DNA of 64,000 nucleotides from Silicimonas sp. (GCA_022826205.1 JAJDVJ010000110.1:1-64000), one strand, 5' to 3'; positions 26,785 to 35,716 are shown, counted from the first letter of the stretch. Numbers and translations are program-made. The notes: generated from the sequence alone by a model not told the origin.

Positions 26785-28092
26785 ATGGTTGCCAAGATGT
26801 TCAAAGACGTTCTTACCCGTCGCAGCCTGCTGGGTTCAGGTGCTGCTGTAGCGGGGTCCGCGGCGGCAGCCGCGATTCTGCCGAGAACGGCGTTTGCGCA
26901 AGACAAAGTGGTCAAGATCGGGTTTCTCGCTCCCCTGACCGGCCCAGTGGCGGCATGGGGCAAACCCGGACTCGACGGATGCCTGATCTGGGGAGAGTGG
27001 ATTAACGCGGCCGGAGGCATCAACATCGGAGGCGAGGCCCACTCGGTTGAGTTCGTGGCGTACGACAACGAGTACGATCCGGCCAAGGCACGGACCGGCG
27101 CGACCAAGCTGATCCGCGAGGACGGGGTCAAGTTCATAATGATGCTGGGTGGTGACACCTGGCCTGGTGCGCAACCTGTGGCCGACAGGACAGGCATGCT
27201 GTTCTCGACACTGCTGCCATCGGATCTCTCGCCCGACACGACGACCCTGATCGCGCCATGCGAGGTGCACCCGATCTACAACGTAACCGGCGTCGAGTGG
27301 TTGGCGGACAACATGCCGGAACTGAAGACTGCGGTCATGTGCGCCCAGGACGACGCTCTCGGGCTGCCCTCGGTTGCGACATATCTGGCTGCGTTCGAGG
27401 CCGCGGGCATCGAGATGCAGGACGATCCCCTGCTCTTCGACCCGGCGACAACGGACTTTGCACCGGTGGTGACTCGACTGATATCCGGCAATCCGGACAT
27501 TGTCTGCCTCGACACCTGTTACGCGGATTACGTCCACCCGATTTGTGAACAACTCTTCCAGCAGGGTTACGGTGGACAGGTCATCTCCTGCACCGCCGAC
27601 TTCTACCAGCAAATCGTTGCCAAGACCTCCGAGGAGTTCATGGAAGGTTTCGTCTTCCAGTTCCCGGATTTCGACGATCCGGCGCTGAATGACGAGAGCA
27701 TAAATTTCCAGAAGCCGAACGAGTTCTACGCGGAGTACGCGTCCCGCTACGGAGCCGACCAGTGGGGAGCGGTGAGCTGGGAGTACGCCTCGATCATGGA
27801 TCTCTGGAAGGCAGGTGCGGAAAAGGCCGGTTCAGCCGAACCGGATGCGGTCCTTGCAGCGATGAAGGAAGGAGGCACCGGTCTTCACGCCTTCGGCGAA
27901 GCGGACTGGTGGGGCAAGGATCTGTTCGGGATCGACAACGCCCTCGTCGGCAACTGGCCAATCGTCGTCATCGAGGGCGGCAAGGCCACGATCAAGGAAT
28001 TCCGCTCGATTCCCGAATGGTACGCAAAGCACGGCGAACTGCTGAAGAAACACATGTCCGCCTACGGGCAGATGTGGGACCAGCGAACCTAG
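26785..28092 (+). CDS. Liv/amide-type ABC importer substrate-binding protein with Tat signal
   Basis: 435 aa. The N-terminus carries a twin-arginine signal ('TRRSLLGSGAAVAGSAAAAA', cleavage about residue 39 at 'AFAQ'), so the protein is exported folded. The mature part has the type I periplasmic fold of LivK-like proteins: 'VVKIGFLAPLTGPVAAWGKPG', shown here only as its first segment, then 'GGDTWPGAQPVADR' and 'EVHPIYNVTG'. The family binds branched-chain amino acids, urea or short amides; which one cannot be read here. AGGAGG lies 7 nt before the ATG. Two hairpins follow it before livH. Confidence 0.85.
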   Translation: MVAKMFKDVLTRRSLLGSGAAVAGSAAAAAILPRTAFAQDKVVKIGFLAPLTGPVAAWGKPGLDGCLIWGEWINAAGGINIGGEAHSVEFVAYDNEYDPAKARTGATKLIREDGVKFIMMLGGDTWPGAQPVADRTGMLFSTLLPSDLSPDTTTLIAPCEVHPIYNVTGVEWLADNMPELKTAVMCAQDDALGLPSVATYLAAFEAAGIEMQDDPLLFDPATTDFAPVVTRLISGNPDIVCLDTCYADYVHPICEQLFQQGYGGQVISCTADFYQQIVAKTSEEFMEGFVFQFPDFDDPALNDESINFQKPNEFYAEYASRYGADQWGAVSWEYASIMDLWKAGAEKAGSAEPDAVLAAMKEGGTGLHAFGEADWWGKDLFGIDNALVGNWPIVVIEGGKATIKEFRSIPEWYAKHGELLKKHMSAYGQMWDQRT

Positions 28093-28107
28093 GGCGGATT
28101 TGGCGCA

Positions 28108-28160
28108 ACATCGCTTGGCGATGTCACTGCGGGCGGTGCGCTTTTCCTTGCGCACCGCCC
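28108..28160 (+). terminator. Two tandem hairpins between binding protein and permease genes
   Basis: Stem 1: ACATCGC (28108-28114), TTG loop, GCGATGT (28118-28124). Stem 2: GGGCGGTGCGC (28131-28141), 8-nt loop, GCGCACCGCCC (28150-28160), a perfect 11-bp stem. No T-run follows. Such structures usually protect the binding-protein mRNA or partly stop transcription, giving more binding protein than permease. Confidence 0.7.
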
Positions 28161-28190
28161 GAATCTCTGGACTGATCCTGCTGCAGGACG

Positions 28191-29060
28191 ATGATTGAAC
28201 TTCTCGCGCAGACCGGATTGAACGCTCTTTACGCCGCCAGCTACACTGCGCTTGTGGCCGTCGGCCTCGTCCTGATTTTTGGAGTCATGGGGGTGATCAA
28301 CTTCGCCCACGGTGAACTCTTCATGCTGGGCGCATACGCGATCGTCGCGGTTTACGCGGACTGGAACCTGCCGTACCTGGTTGCGGTGGCGGTCGGGATG
28401 ACATTCGTCGGCATCGTGGGCCTCGGCATGGAACGGGCGTTCTTTCGACCGCTCCGCGACAATCCGCTTGGCGGGCTCGTTGCCTCGATCGGTTTCCTTA
28501 TGATCCTGCAGGCGCTGGTGTCCATGGGATTCGGCGTGCGGATGGAGCACGTGCCGCCAGTGACGCAGGACGTCATTGTCATCACCGAAAGGGTCAGGCT
28601 TCCAGTATTCAGGCTGGCTGTGATCCTTGCCGCCGTGGTTCTCCTCGCATGCCTCTGGGCATTCCTAAAGAAGACCCGCTTTGGCTGGGCGCTTCGCGCC
28701 AGCGCCCAGGACCCGGAAGCGGCGGCACTGCAGGGAATCTCGATCAACCAGACCGCGCGCATCGCGATGTTCATCGGCGCGGCCCTCGCAGGCGTCGCAG
28801 GCGCCCTGACCGCGCCCCTGATTTCGGTCAACCCGCACATGGGCCATTCGGTGATCGTCACCGCCTTCATCGTGATCATCGTCGGTGGCATAGGATCGCT
28901 TGAGGGCGCCGTCATCGTGGCGGTTGCCTATGCCTTCGTCCACACGTTTGTCACCACCTTCTTCGACGGGGTCATCGCGGACATCGTCGGTCTGCTGCTG
29001 CTGCTGGTCGTGCTGATCGTCAAGCCTACCGGACTGTTCGGGTCAACGGATCGTGCATAG
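28191..29060 (+). CDS. ABC importer permease, LivH type
   Basis: 289 aa with about eight membrane helices. It starts 'MIELLAQTGLNALYAASYTAL' (first helices) and contains the conserved 'GVINFAHGELFMLGAYA' (about 42) and 'GWALRASAQDPEAAALQGI' (about 166), the latter being the ATPase-contact loop of LivH proteins. It forms a heterodimer with the LivM-type permease, whose GTG start overlaps its stop by 8 nt. Confidence 0.92.
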   Translation: MIELLAQTGLNALYAASYTALVAVGLVLIFGVMGVINFAHGELFMLGAYAIVAVYADWNLPYLVAVAVGMTFVGIVGLGMERAFFRPLRDNPLGGLVASIGFLMILQALVSMGFGVRMEHVPPVTQDVIVITERVRLPVFRLAVILAAVVLLACLWAFLKKTRFGWALRASAQDPEAAALQGISINQTARIAMFIGAALAGVAGALTAPLISVNPHMGHSVIVTAFIVIIVGGIGSLEGAVIVAVAYAFVHTFVTTFFDGVIADIVGLLLLLVVLIVKPTGLFGSTDRA

Positions 29061-30051
29061 TTCGGTGGCGAAACTCGCAACACTTCTCGGGTTCGGGGCC
29101 ATCTTGCTTGCGCTGCCCCATGCGCTGAGCTTCTCGCAGCAGGAAATCCTGGTCTTCCTGACCATCAACGTCCTGCTCGTTGCATCCTACAGGCTCCTTA
29201 CCCTCACCGGTGAGTGGTCGCTGGGCCACGTGGTGATCATGGGAGTCGGGGCCTATGCCTCGGCGCTGCTGTCAAAGCGCTTGGGCATCTACGTGCCAGC
29301 CGCGATGCTCCTCGGTGCCGTCACGGCGGCGATGATCGCGCTGGCCCTCAGTTTCCCGCTGTTCCGCATGAAGGGCTTCTACTTTCTGATCGGGAGCTTC
29401 GCCGCTGGCGAGATCATACGGTTGCTCTGGAAGCGGTTCCGGGACCCGTTTGGCGGCCCCAAGGGGATAAAGAAGATCGACCCGATGCCGGATTTCGACA
29501 TCGGCATCTATGCCTTCGATTTCTTCGAACCAATCAGCTACTACTACTTTGCCCTGGCCGTGGTCGGTGTGTCGCTCTGGGTCATGTGGAGGATCGAGCG
29601 CTCTCCCGTCGGGCTCACCTTTCACGCGGTCCACTGGCAGGACAGGCTCGCGGAGGCGTCCGGCGTCAACGTACGGGCCTACCGCACGCTCGCCTTTGTT
29701 CTCGCCTCGGGATTCGCAGGTTTGTCGGGCGCGCTCCTGGCTCACTACATCGGCACCATCAATCCCAACAGCTTCGACGTCGAGCAGATGGTGTTCGTGT
29801 TGACCTGGACGATCGTCGGCGGAACCGCAACCTTCTATGGGCCGATCCTCGGCTGCGTGGTTCTCACCATTCTCAACGAGATCGTGCTGCGCGAGGCGGG
29901 ATTCGAGCAGATGCGGCCGCTAATTTACGGGCTCATACTGATCCTTTCGGTGCTGTTCATGCCCAAGGGTCTCGAGAGCCTCGTCCGGGGAGCGTTTTCC
30001 GGGCGAAATGCGAGGAAGAACTCGGCTGGCGAAACCGAAGCCATGGAGTAG
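29053..30051 (+). CDS. ABC importer permease, LivM type
   Basis: 332 aa, about eight to ten helices. Family features include 'LTLTGEWSLGHVVIMGVGAY', of which the 'SLGH' part is most typical (about 56), and 'ASGVNVRAYRTLAFVLASGFAG' (about 204), quoted in part. The start is GTG 29053 inside the livH end; GTG 29074 would also work. Its C-terminus is basic and ends 9 bp before the LivG-type ATPase. Confidence 0.9.
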   Translation: MHSSVAKLATLLGFGAILLALPHALSFSQQEILVFLTINVLLVASYRLLTLTGEWSLGHVVIMGVGAYASALLSKRLGIYVPAAMLLGAVTAAMIALALSFPLFRMKGFYFLIGSFAAGEIIRLLWKRFRDPFGGPKGIKKIDPMPDFDIGIYAFDFFEPISYYYFALAVVGVSLWVMWRIERSPVGLTFHAVHWQDRLAEASGVNVRAYRTLAFVLASGFAGLSGALLAHYIGTINPNSFDVEQMVFVLTWTIVGGTATFYGPILGCVVLTILNEIVLREAGFEQMRPLIYGLILILSVLFMPKGLESLVRGAFSGRNARKNSAGETEAME

Positions 30052-30059
30052 CACGATAG

Positions 30060-30830
30060 ATGTCCCCTCCCGTTCTCGAGATCGATAATCTGACCATGCG
30101 CTTCGGTGGGCTGACGGCGATTGACCGCCTTTCTTTCAAGGTCGAGCGTGGCGCGATTCATGGATTGATCGGCCCGAACGGCGCGGGCAAGACGACGACT
30201 TTCAACGTCGTATCGGGATTTTACAAGCCGACTGGCGGCGAGGTCCGGCTGCGCGGCGAAACGATTTCCGGACTCAGGATGTTCGAAGTCGCGCGGCGCG
30301 GTGTCGTTCGGACCTTTCAGCATTCGACGCTCTTTGCCGAGCTCACCGTCCTGGAGAACGTGCTGATCGGCACCCACATGAGTTTCCCACCGAACATCTT
30401 CGCCGCGATGGCAGGGGTGGACAAGGCGAACCGCCGAGCCGCCCGTGCCCGTGCTGAGGAGGCGCTTGAATTCTTCGGCCTCTCCGGGCTGAGCGACGAG
30501 TTGGCGGGCGATCTTCCCCACGGCCATCAGAGAGCGCTTGGCATGGCGGTTGCACTGGCCGCGCGCCCCGACGTGGTGCTTCTTGATGAACCCTTCACGG
30601 GAATGAACCCGGAAGAGACGCGCCGGATGATGGAACTGATGGTCAAGCTTAGGAACACCGGGGTCACGATTCTCCTCGTCGAGCACGACATGCACGCGAT
30701 CATGGGGCTTTGTGACCGGATCACTTGCATGAGTTTCGGACGGCTTCTTGCGGAAGGCAACCCGCAGGAAATCCGTCATCACCCGGACGTTATCGAGGCT
30801 TATCTCGGAGGTGCGCGCCATGTTGCTTGA
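30060..30830 (+). CDS. ABC importer ATPase, LivG type
   Basis: 256 aa with Walker A 'GPNGAGKTT' (about 39), a signature 'DLPHGHQRALGMAVAL' in place of the classical LSGGQ (about 152), and Walker B 'VVLLDEPFTGMNPEE' (about 174). The degenerate signature 'PHGHQR' is a deviation from the usual 'PYGxQR' of LivG but keeps the overall pattern. It ends inside the start of the LivF-type ATPase (11-nt overlap). Confidence 0.92.
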   Translation: MSPPVLEIDNLTMRFGGLTAIDRLSFKVERGAIHGLIGPNGAGKTTTFNVVSGFYKPTGGEVRLRGETISGLRMFEVARRGVVRTFQHSTLFAELTVLENVLIGTHMSFPPNIFAAMAGVDKANRRAARARAEEALEFFGLSGLSDELAGDLPHGHQRALGMAVALAARPDVVLLDEPFTGMNPEETRRMMELMVKLRNTGVTILLVEHDMHAIMGLCDRITCMSFGRLLAEGNPQEIRHHPDVIEAYLGGARHVA

Positions 30831-31527
30831 ACTGAGAGCCGTGGCCGTCACCTACGGCAAGGTATCGGCGATCCGCGACATCTCGCTCAAGGTTCCTGAC
30901 GGTCAGATTGTCACCATCATCGGAAGCAACGGCGCGGGGAAGACAACGACTCTGCGGGCGATCTCGGGCCTTACAAGTCTCCGGGAAGGCGAGATCCATT
31001 TCGCCGGAGAACGGATTGACCAATTGGCTCCCGACCGGGTCGTCGCCCGAGGTATCGCCCACGTGCCGGAGGGACGGCGCATATTCCCGGACCTGACCGT
31101 CGAGGAGAACCTCCGGACCGGAGCCTTCCTGCGCCAGGAAAGAGAAACGGTCGAAAGGGACCTAGATGAGGTCTTCGATCGGTTTCCGCTGCTCCTCGAA
31201 CGGCGAACACAGCTGGCCAAGACCATGTCTGGAGGCGAACAGCAGATGCTGGTGATCGGCCGCGCTCTCATGACCAAACCGAAACTTCTCTTGATGGACG
31301 AACCGTCCATGGGCCTCGCTCCGAAGATTGTCGAGGAGATCGCGAAGATCATCGGTGAAATCAATGCCCAGGGCGTGCCGGTCATTCTGGTCGAACAGAA
31401 TGCGGAACTGGCACTCGAACTGGCGGATTACGCGTATGTTCTCGAAACGGGGTCATTGGCCTTGGAAGGCCCCGCAGACGAACTGCACGACAACGAACAT
31501 GTTCGCGCGGCGTACCTCGGCATCTGA
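30820..31527 (+). CDS. ABC importer ATPase, LivF type
   Basis: 235 aa with Walker A 'GSNGAGKTTTLRAISGL' (about 35), 'GIAHVPEGRRIFPDLTVEENL' (Q-loop region, partly quoted: 'VPEGRRIFP' about 85), signature 'MSGGEQQMLVIGRAL' (about 138) and Walker B 'LLLMDEPSMGLAP' (about 158). ATG 30820 overlaps livG by 11 nt and fits the family length; an earlier in-frame start would add 24 residues. The next gene begins inside its last 29 nt. Confidence 0.93.
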   Translation: MLLELRAVAVTYGKVSAIRDISLKVPDGQIVTIIGSNGAGKTTTLRAISGLTSLREGEIHFAGERIDQLAPDRVVARGIAHVPEGRRIFPDLTVEENLRTGAFLRQERETVERDLDEVFDRFPLLLERRTQLAKTMSGGEQQMLVIGRALMTKPKLLLMDEPSMGLAPKIVEEIAKIIGEINAQGVPVILVEQNAELALELADYAYVLETGSLALEGPADELHDNEHVRAAYLGI

Positions 31528-32116
31528 GACTGGCAGTGCCGAATGGCAGGCGGCGCTGGCTGCCGGCTGGCGGCGTTCGGACATCCTGTGGGAACGTTGG
31601 CAGGAGCGCGGCAATGCCGCATGGGCGAGTGGCGATGTTTCGCTCGCGCGAAGGCGATTCCTTTTCGCATGGTATCTTGCACGTCTCTTCTTCCATCGCG
31701 GCGACCCTCGCATGGCGACAAGCATTGCCAACGTTGGGTTCATTGCCAGGGAGGCGGGCCAGTTCGGTCGTGCTTCCAGACATTACGCGCGTGCGCGCAA
31801 GCTCTGGGCTGAAGTACCGGGTGTGCTCGACGGGCTCGAATTCCGGCCGCGCGTACGCAGTTCGCTCTTCCACCTGAGGATGGAAACCCGGCACAGGGAG
31901 ACGTACGAGGCCAACATACGGGCGCGAATCGCCAACTTCATCACCGAAGCGGGACAGGCGCTCGAAGCAGCTGAGCAAGGAGCCCCTTCTCCACACCGGC
32001 TCTACGACCGCTGGCGTGGCGAACGTCCGGCAGTCTTCGACGAGTCCCGGAAACTTCTGGGCGCCGTGTTGCTCATCTGCGCCCGGAAACAGGAAGACTC
32101 GGGCCCGGATCGCTGA
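31499..32116 (+). CDS. Unknown helical (TPR-like) protein at the end of the Liv-type operon
   Basis: 205 aa, begun at ATG 31499 inside the end of livF in another frame (29-nt overlap). It contains 'WERWQERGNAAWASGDVSLARRRF' (quoted in part as 'GNAAWASGDVSLARRRF'), 'DPRMATSIANVGFIAREAGQ' and 'ASRHYARARKLWAEV', two consecutive helix-turn-helix units with TPR-like spacing. It is basic and rich in Arg and Trp, without signal or membrane segments. The tight overlap suggests a partner of the importer or its metabolism. I do not recognise a function. Coding is supported by the ordered helical repeats and operon position. Confidence 0.6.
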   Translation: MFARRTSASETGSAEWQAALAAGWRRSDILWERWQERGNAAWASGDVSLARRRFLFAWYLARLFFHRGDPRMATSIANVGFIAREAGQFGRASRHYARARKLWAEVPGVLDGLEFRPRVRSSLFHLRMETRHRETYEANIRARIANFITEAGQALEAAEQGAPSPHRLYDRWRGERPAVFDESRKLLGAVLLICARKQEDSGPDR

Positions 32117-32317
32117 GGTCGGTGTGCTGGCATTGTGGTGGACCTCGACTGACGCCAAGTGCAGTGCTGGATCTTAGCTGTGGTTTCGATGATCTGCCAA
32201 CTGGTGTGAGCGAACGCCCCAACAAGCCGGTGTCAGTGGATCCAAAACTCCAGAATCGCGGCTTCACGTTTCCTAGGACCGAGTGCTACGGCGTATCTCG
32301 TGACATGGATCACTCTC

Positions 32318-32842
32318 TCAACTTGATCGGGCCGTTGCCTTCGCGAGCCCGCCCGCAAAGCGAGCACTTTCTGCCACTGCCTCTTGCATCAGGGTATCGA
32401 GGCTATCGGGCGGGTTGCCGCCATCCAGCATCTTCCTGAAAGTCGCGTAGGCGTCAGTCTTGCTGGTATAGGCCCGCAAATTCTCCTCGTCATTTACCCA
32501 GACGAGTACGATGATCTTGGCGGCGCTGTTGAACCGGAAGAACAGTCGGTATTGCTGGAGAAACTTCGCCCTGAACCAGTGCTTCCGATTGTTGCCGAGC
32601 GTGTTGCCTTGTCGAAACTGCGGGCCTCCCGGATCAGTCGGGATCGTTTCCGTCACCAGCTTGAAGATTGCGGCAAGCCGTTTCGTGCAGTTCTTTTTCT
32701 GCCAGGTCGTGGGATCTCGTGTCTTGCGCACCTCAACCTCCCTAATCAGCGCGTCGAGTTGATCAAGGAAGATCGGATGCGCGTAGATCGACCAGCCATT
32801 GACGACAAGCGGCGCTTGGGCCCGCGCGGCAGTCAATGTCAT
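32318..32842 (-). CDS. yhaV: Toxin YhaV of a PrlF-YhaV toxin-antitoxin pair
   Basis: 174 aa. 'NGWSIYAHPIFLDQLDALI' (about 15-33), 'WQKKNCTKRLAAIFKLV' (about 47), 'NRKHWFRAKFLQQYRLFFRF' (about 84-103) and 'KIIVLVWVNDEENLRAYTSK' match the YhaV family, a RelE-like ribonuclease that degrades mRNA. The ATG overlaps the antitoxin stop by 4 nt, giving coupled translation. The pair is expected to be autoregulated through the palindromes upstream of the antitoxin. It probably stabilises the surrounding DNA or acts in stress; it is otherwise unrelated to the neighbouring transport operons. Confidence 0.9.
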   Translation of the reverse strand: MTLTAARAQAPLVVNGWSIYAHPIFLDQLDALIREVEVRKTRDPTTWQKKNCTKRLAAIFKLVTETIPTDPGGPQFRQGNTLGNNRKHWFRAKFLQQYRLFFRFNSAAKIIVLVWVNDEENLRAYTSKTDAYATFRKMLDGGNPPDSLDTLMQEAVAESARFAGGLAKATARSS

Positions 32843-33165
32843 TCGTCACCGGGCAACAGTGGTCCATCGAGGTCGACTTCGGCATCTCCGACCAGCGCCT
32901 TGAGCTTGTCAAACCTTGCGCCATCGAATGCTTGAAGGCGTTCGGGATGTCCCCTGATGTCGGCTTCGATGAATTCGAGGAAGGCACCTAGCGCAGGATC
33001 ATCCTCCGAGGCGCGAACCGGCTCAATGTAAATTCGACCGGTAGGTTCGGTGCAATAACGAATCCTGTCGCCTTTGCCGAGCTTTAGTTGCTTGCGCACT
33101 CCGCTTGGCACCGTCGTTTGATAGCGATCTGTGAGCTTGGAGGTTTCCTCGATGAGTGCCGTCAC
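32839..33165 (-). CDS. prlF: Antitoxin PrlF (AbrB/SpoVT fold)
   Basis: 108 aa. The N-terminal swapped-hairpin DNA-binding region reads 'TSKLTDRYQTTVPSGVRKQLKLGKGDRIRY', seen in the segments 'DRYQTTVPSGVRKQL' and 'GKGDRIRY'; this is diagnostic of PrlF/SohA. The C-terminal part 'DPALGAFLEFIEADI' binds the toxin. It starts at GTG 33165 with AAGGAG 6 nt upstream. It overlaps yhaV by 4 nt. Confidence 0.9.
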   Translation of the reverse strand: MTALIEETSKLTDRYQTTVPSGVRKQLKLGKGDRIRYCTEPTGRIYIEPVRASEDDPALGAFLEFIEADIRGHPERLQAFDGARFDKLKALVGDAEVDLDGPLLPGDE

Positions 33166-33179
33166 AACGGACTCCTTAG

Positions 33180-33234
33180 TGCATTGAATGCATGGTGCAA
33201 TTCAGGAGATAATGCATTTGCATTGTAATGTCAA
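33180..33234 (-). promoter_or_regulatory. Promoter and paired palindromic operators of prlF-yhaV
   Basis: On the minus strand TTGACA (33234-33229) and TATCTC (33211-33206) are separated by 17 bp and form a good sigma-70-type promoter. The palindrome AATGCA-TT-TGCATT (33211-33224) lies between them, and a second one, TGCATT-G-AATGCA (33180-33192), sits downstream near the ribosome-binding site. Both share the same half-site, so the antitoxin complex probably binds here to shut off its own gene. Confidence 0.75.
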
Positions 33235-33405
33235 TTCTTGCAATTTCCCCTGAAGGTGATCTCGTTCGAGGTCTGGAGAATCTTTTGGAGGCTCACGTCC
33301 AGATCGAGGTGCCCGCGACCTTGGGGCCGACTTGCGCGGATCCGACGGTTTGATTGACGCCCGGCGAATGGGATGGGTGCGTCGGTCTGAACATGGCGAG
33401 GGACC

Positions 33406-34158
33406 TTACCGTTTGGCGGCGTAGTACGAAACCCTGCGCTCAAGATACGCCAGAATCTCTGAAATCGTGAATGCGAGCGCGAACAGGACGATCAGGACGG
33501 CCCAGAAGTGCCCCATCAGGAAATTCGCAGCGTAGAGCTCGAACAGCGCGCCGAAACCAACGATGGAAATCAGCAGCTGCCCGATAATGACGCCCTTCAC
33601 GGCACGAATGATGCCAATTCGTATGCCGCCGAGAATCTCCGGAAGAGCGGCCCACAGGTATACCTTGAAGAACGCGTCAATCGGGGAGGCGCCGAAGCTT
33701 CGCGCCATGTCCACCAGTGACCGGTTGATTTGCTTCACGCCGGCACGGGCGTTGAGAATGATGATCCAGATGGCAAACAGCGTTGTCGTGATGATTATGG
33801 CCCTCATGCCAAAACCGAACAGGACCATGAGAACCGGCACAAGAGCGGTCAGCGGCGCGCTCAGGAACACGTTCACCCACGGCAGCAGCAACTCGTCCAG
33901 CAGTCGGTTCTTGCCCATCAGGATGCCTGTCGGGATTCCGATGCAAATGGCGGACAGAACGCCCACGAAGAACGCATAGGCGGTTTCGGCGAGGGCCTTC
34001 TGGAAGGCATCTGTGCCAATGACGCTGAAAAGGGTCGCGACGACCTCCGAGAGCGGCGGGATGAAGAACGTCAGCCCGGACTGGCCGACAGTTTCCCACA
34101 GAAGACCCCAGATGATCAGTGAAGACATGCCAGGCAAGCGGTATCCCAAGAGTGTCAT
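33406..34158 (-). CDS. ABC importer permease B, SsuC/TauC-like
   Basis: 250 aa, about six helices. EAA loop 'MARSFGASPIDAFFKVYLWAALPEI' (quoted core 'GASPIDAFFKVYLWAALPEI', about 150). It is the last gene of a minus-strand operon of binding protein, permease A, ATPase and permease B. It lies 3 nt after the ATPase stop. The presence of two different permeases suggests a heterodimeric channel. The DNA between it and prlF (33235-33405) shows no gene. Confidence 0.87.
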   Translation of the reverse strand: MTLLGYRLPGMSSLIIWGLLWETVGQSGLTFFIPPLSEVVATLFSVIGTDAFQKALAETAYAFFVGVLSAICIGIPTGILMGKNRLLDELLLPWVNVFLSAPLTALVPVLMVLFGFGMRAIIITTTLFAIWIIILNARAGVKQINRSLVDMARSFGASPIDAFFKVYLWAALPEILGGIRIGIIRAVKGVIIGQLLISIVGFGALFELYAANFLMGHFWAVLIVLFALAFTISEILAYLERRVSYYAAKR

Positions 34159-34161
34159 CGG

Positions 34162-34974
34162 TTATTCCACATAGCGGCGCAGCGAAGTCCAGATTTCGTC
34201 CACGATGTCGAGATACTCAGGATCGCGGCGGATGTTGTCGACGCCCTTCCCGCGGAAGCTGGAGGGGCGGATGATTTCGGAGACGCGACTCGGTCTCGGC
34301 AGAAGAATTGCAACCTGGTCCGAGACATAAACCGCTTCCTCGATCGAATGCGTCACGAAGATGAAGGTCTTGTTTTGGTTCTGCACGAGACCGAGCAGGT
34401 CCTCCTGGAACTTTCGCCGGGTCTGTTCATCAACTGCCGAGAACGGTTCGTCCATCAGCAGGACCTCGGCGTCGACCGCAAGGGCGCGTGCAAGCCCGAC
34501 TCTCTGGCGCATGCCGCCGGAGAGCTCGTGAGGATAGGCATTCTCGAAGCCCGCCAGGCCAACCTGTTTGATGTAGCTTTCGGCGACCGCTTCGCGTTCG
34601 GAGCGTGCTACGCCGCGCAATTCCAGTCCGAAGGCCACATTGCGAATGACGCTGGCCCATGGCAGCAGGGCGAAGTCCTGAAACACGAATGCCCTGTCTG
34701 GGCCCGGGCCGGTGACCTTTTGGCCGTTTACCTCGACCTCGCCAGACGTTGGTTCCAGCAGGCCCGCGATGATCTTGAGAAGCGTGGTCTTGCCGCAGCC
34801 CGAAGGGCCAAGGAGCGATGTCAACTGACCTAGCGGAAACTCTAGCGAAAGGTCGTTCAACGCTTCCACGTCGCCGAAGTTCTTGGAGATGTTCCGCGTG
34901 GAGACAGCGATTTCAAACGCCGTGTCCTCCGTGGCGCCCGTTCCCGTCTCGGCGCTAGTCTGAGGCATAGCCAC
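34162..34974 (-). CDS. ABC importer ATPase, SsuB/TauB-like
   Basis: 270 aa. After a 28-residue leader it has Walker A 'GPSGCGKTT' (about 58), signature 'LSGGMRQRVGLARAL' (about 151) and Walker B 'VLLMDEPFSAVDEQT' (about 173), plus 'FVTHSIEEAVYVSD'. The GTG at 34974 has AGGGG at a good distance; an ATG two codons on is the alternative. Its start overlaps the end of permease A by 20 nt. Confidence 0.9.
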   Translation of the reverse strand: MAMPQTSAETGTGATEDTAFEIAVSTRNISKNFGDVEALNDLSLEFPLGQLTSLLGPSGCGKTTLLKIIAGLLEPTSGEVEVNGQKVTGPGPDRAFVFQDFALLPWASVIRNVAFGLELRGVARSEREAVAESYIKQVGLAGFENAYPHELSGGMRQRVGLARALAVDAEVLLMDEPFSAVDEQTRRKFQEDLLGLVQNQNKTFIFVTHSIEEAVYVSDQVAILLPRPSRVSEIIRPSSFRGKGVDNIRRDPEYLDIVDEIWTSLRRYVE

Positions 34975-35716
34975 GTTGATTCCCCTTGAAGAGCACGGCC
35001 TCGATCCTTTCCAGGAGATTCAGGAACAGGACAGCCAGAAGGATGATGGAGAAGATCGCCGCATACATGCTGGGATAGTCGGCAATGGAACGACTGTAGG
35101 TGATGATGTCGCCGACTCCCGTAGGCGTGATCTTGAGTTCGGCCAGTATGGCACCGATGAAGCCGGCGGAAATGCCGAGACGCAGTCCGGCGAATATCAC
35201 GGGCGAAGCAGCCGGGATGATGATCTTCAAGATGACGTCAAGGTCCGTCGCGAGATAGGAACGCCCCATTTCCTTGATTGAATCCGGCGTGTTGCGAACC
35301 GCTCCCGCCGTGTTGAGCACGATGACGGGCATCGCCATGATGCACACGACCAGGACCTTGGAGGTCAGGCCGATGCCGTAGGCGAGGACCAGCAGGGGAA
35401 TGAGCGCTGCAAGCGGTGCGGCCTGCATGACAATGAAAATCGGCGAGAACAGCCAGTCGAAGAATCGGCTCAGACCCACCCAGATGCCCAGGGCAATGCC
35501 CAGGAATGCCGAAATGGCGATGCCTACGGCCAAGGGCCTAAGGGTCTCGGCATAGGCGTCGAGCATCGTTCCGTCGCCCATCATGCGCATGAGCGCTCCC
35601 ATGGATTCCAGGAAGGTCGGAAAGGCGAAGCTGACGGGGATGTGTCCTGCGATTTCCCAGGCCCCGAAGAGGATCACTGCGGATAGGACCTTTAGCGTGA
35701 GCGAGCGGTTCATCAT
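34955..35716 (-). CDS. ABC importer permease A, SsuC-like
   Basis: 253 aa with about six helices, starting 'MMNRSLTLKVLSAVILFGAW'. The EAA loop is 'MGRSYLATDLDVILKIIIPA' (about 150), followed by 'FAGLRLGISAGFIGAILAEL'. The tandem ATGs at 35716 and 35713 fit the first helix; a longer reading adds an Arg-rich stretch. It follows the binding-protein gene by 69 bp. Confidence 0.85.
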   Translation of the reverse strand: MMNRSLTLKVLSAVILFGAWEIAGHIPVSFAFPTFLESMGALMRMMGDGTMLDAYAETLRPLAVGIAISAFLGIALGIWVGLSRFFDWLFSPIFIVMQAAPLAALIPLLVLAYGIGLTSKVLVVCIMAMPVIVLNTAGAVRNTPDSIKEMGRSYLATDLDVILKIIIPAASPVIFAGLRLGISAGFIGAILAELKITPTGVGDIITYSRSIADYPSMYAAIFSIILLAVLFLNLLERIEAVLFKGNQRGYASD

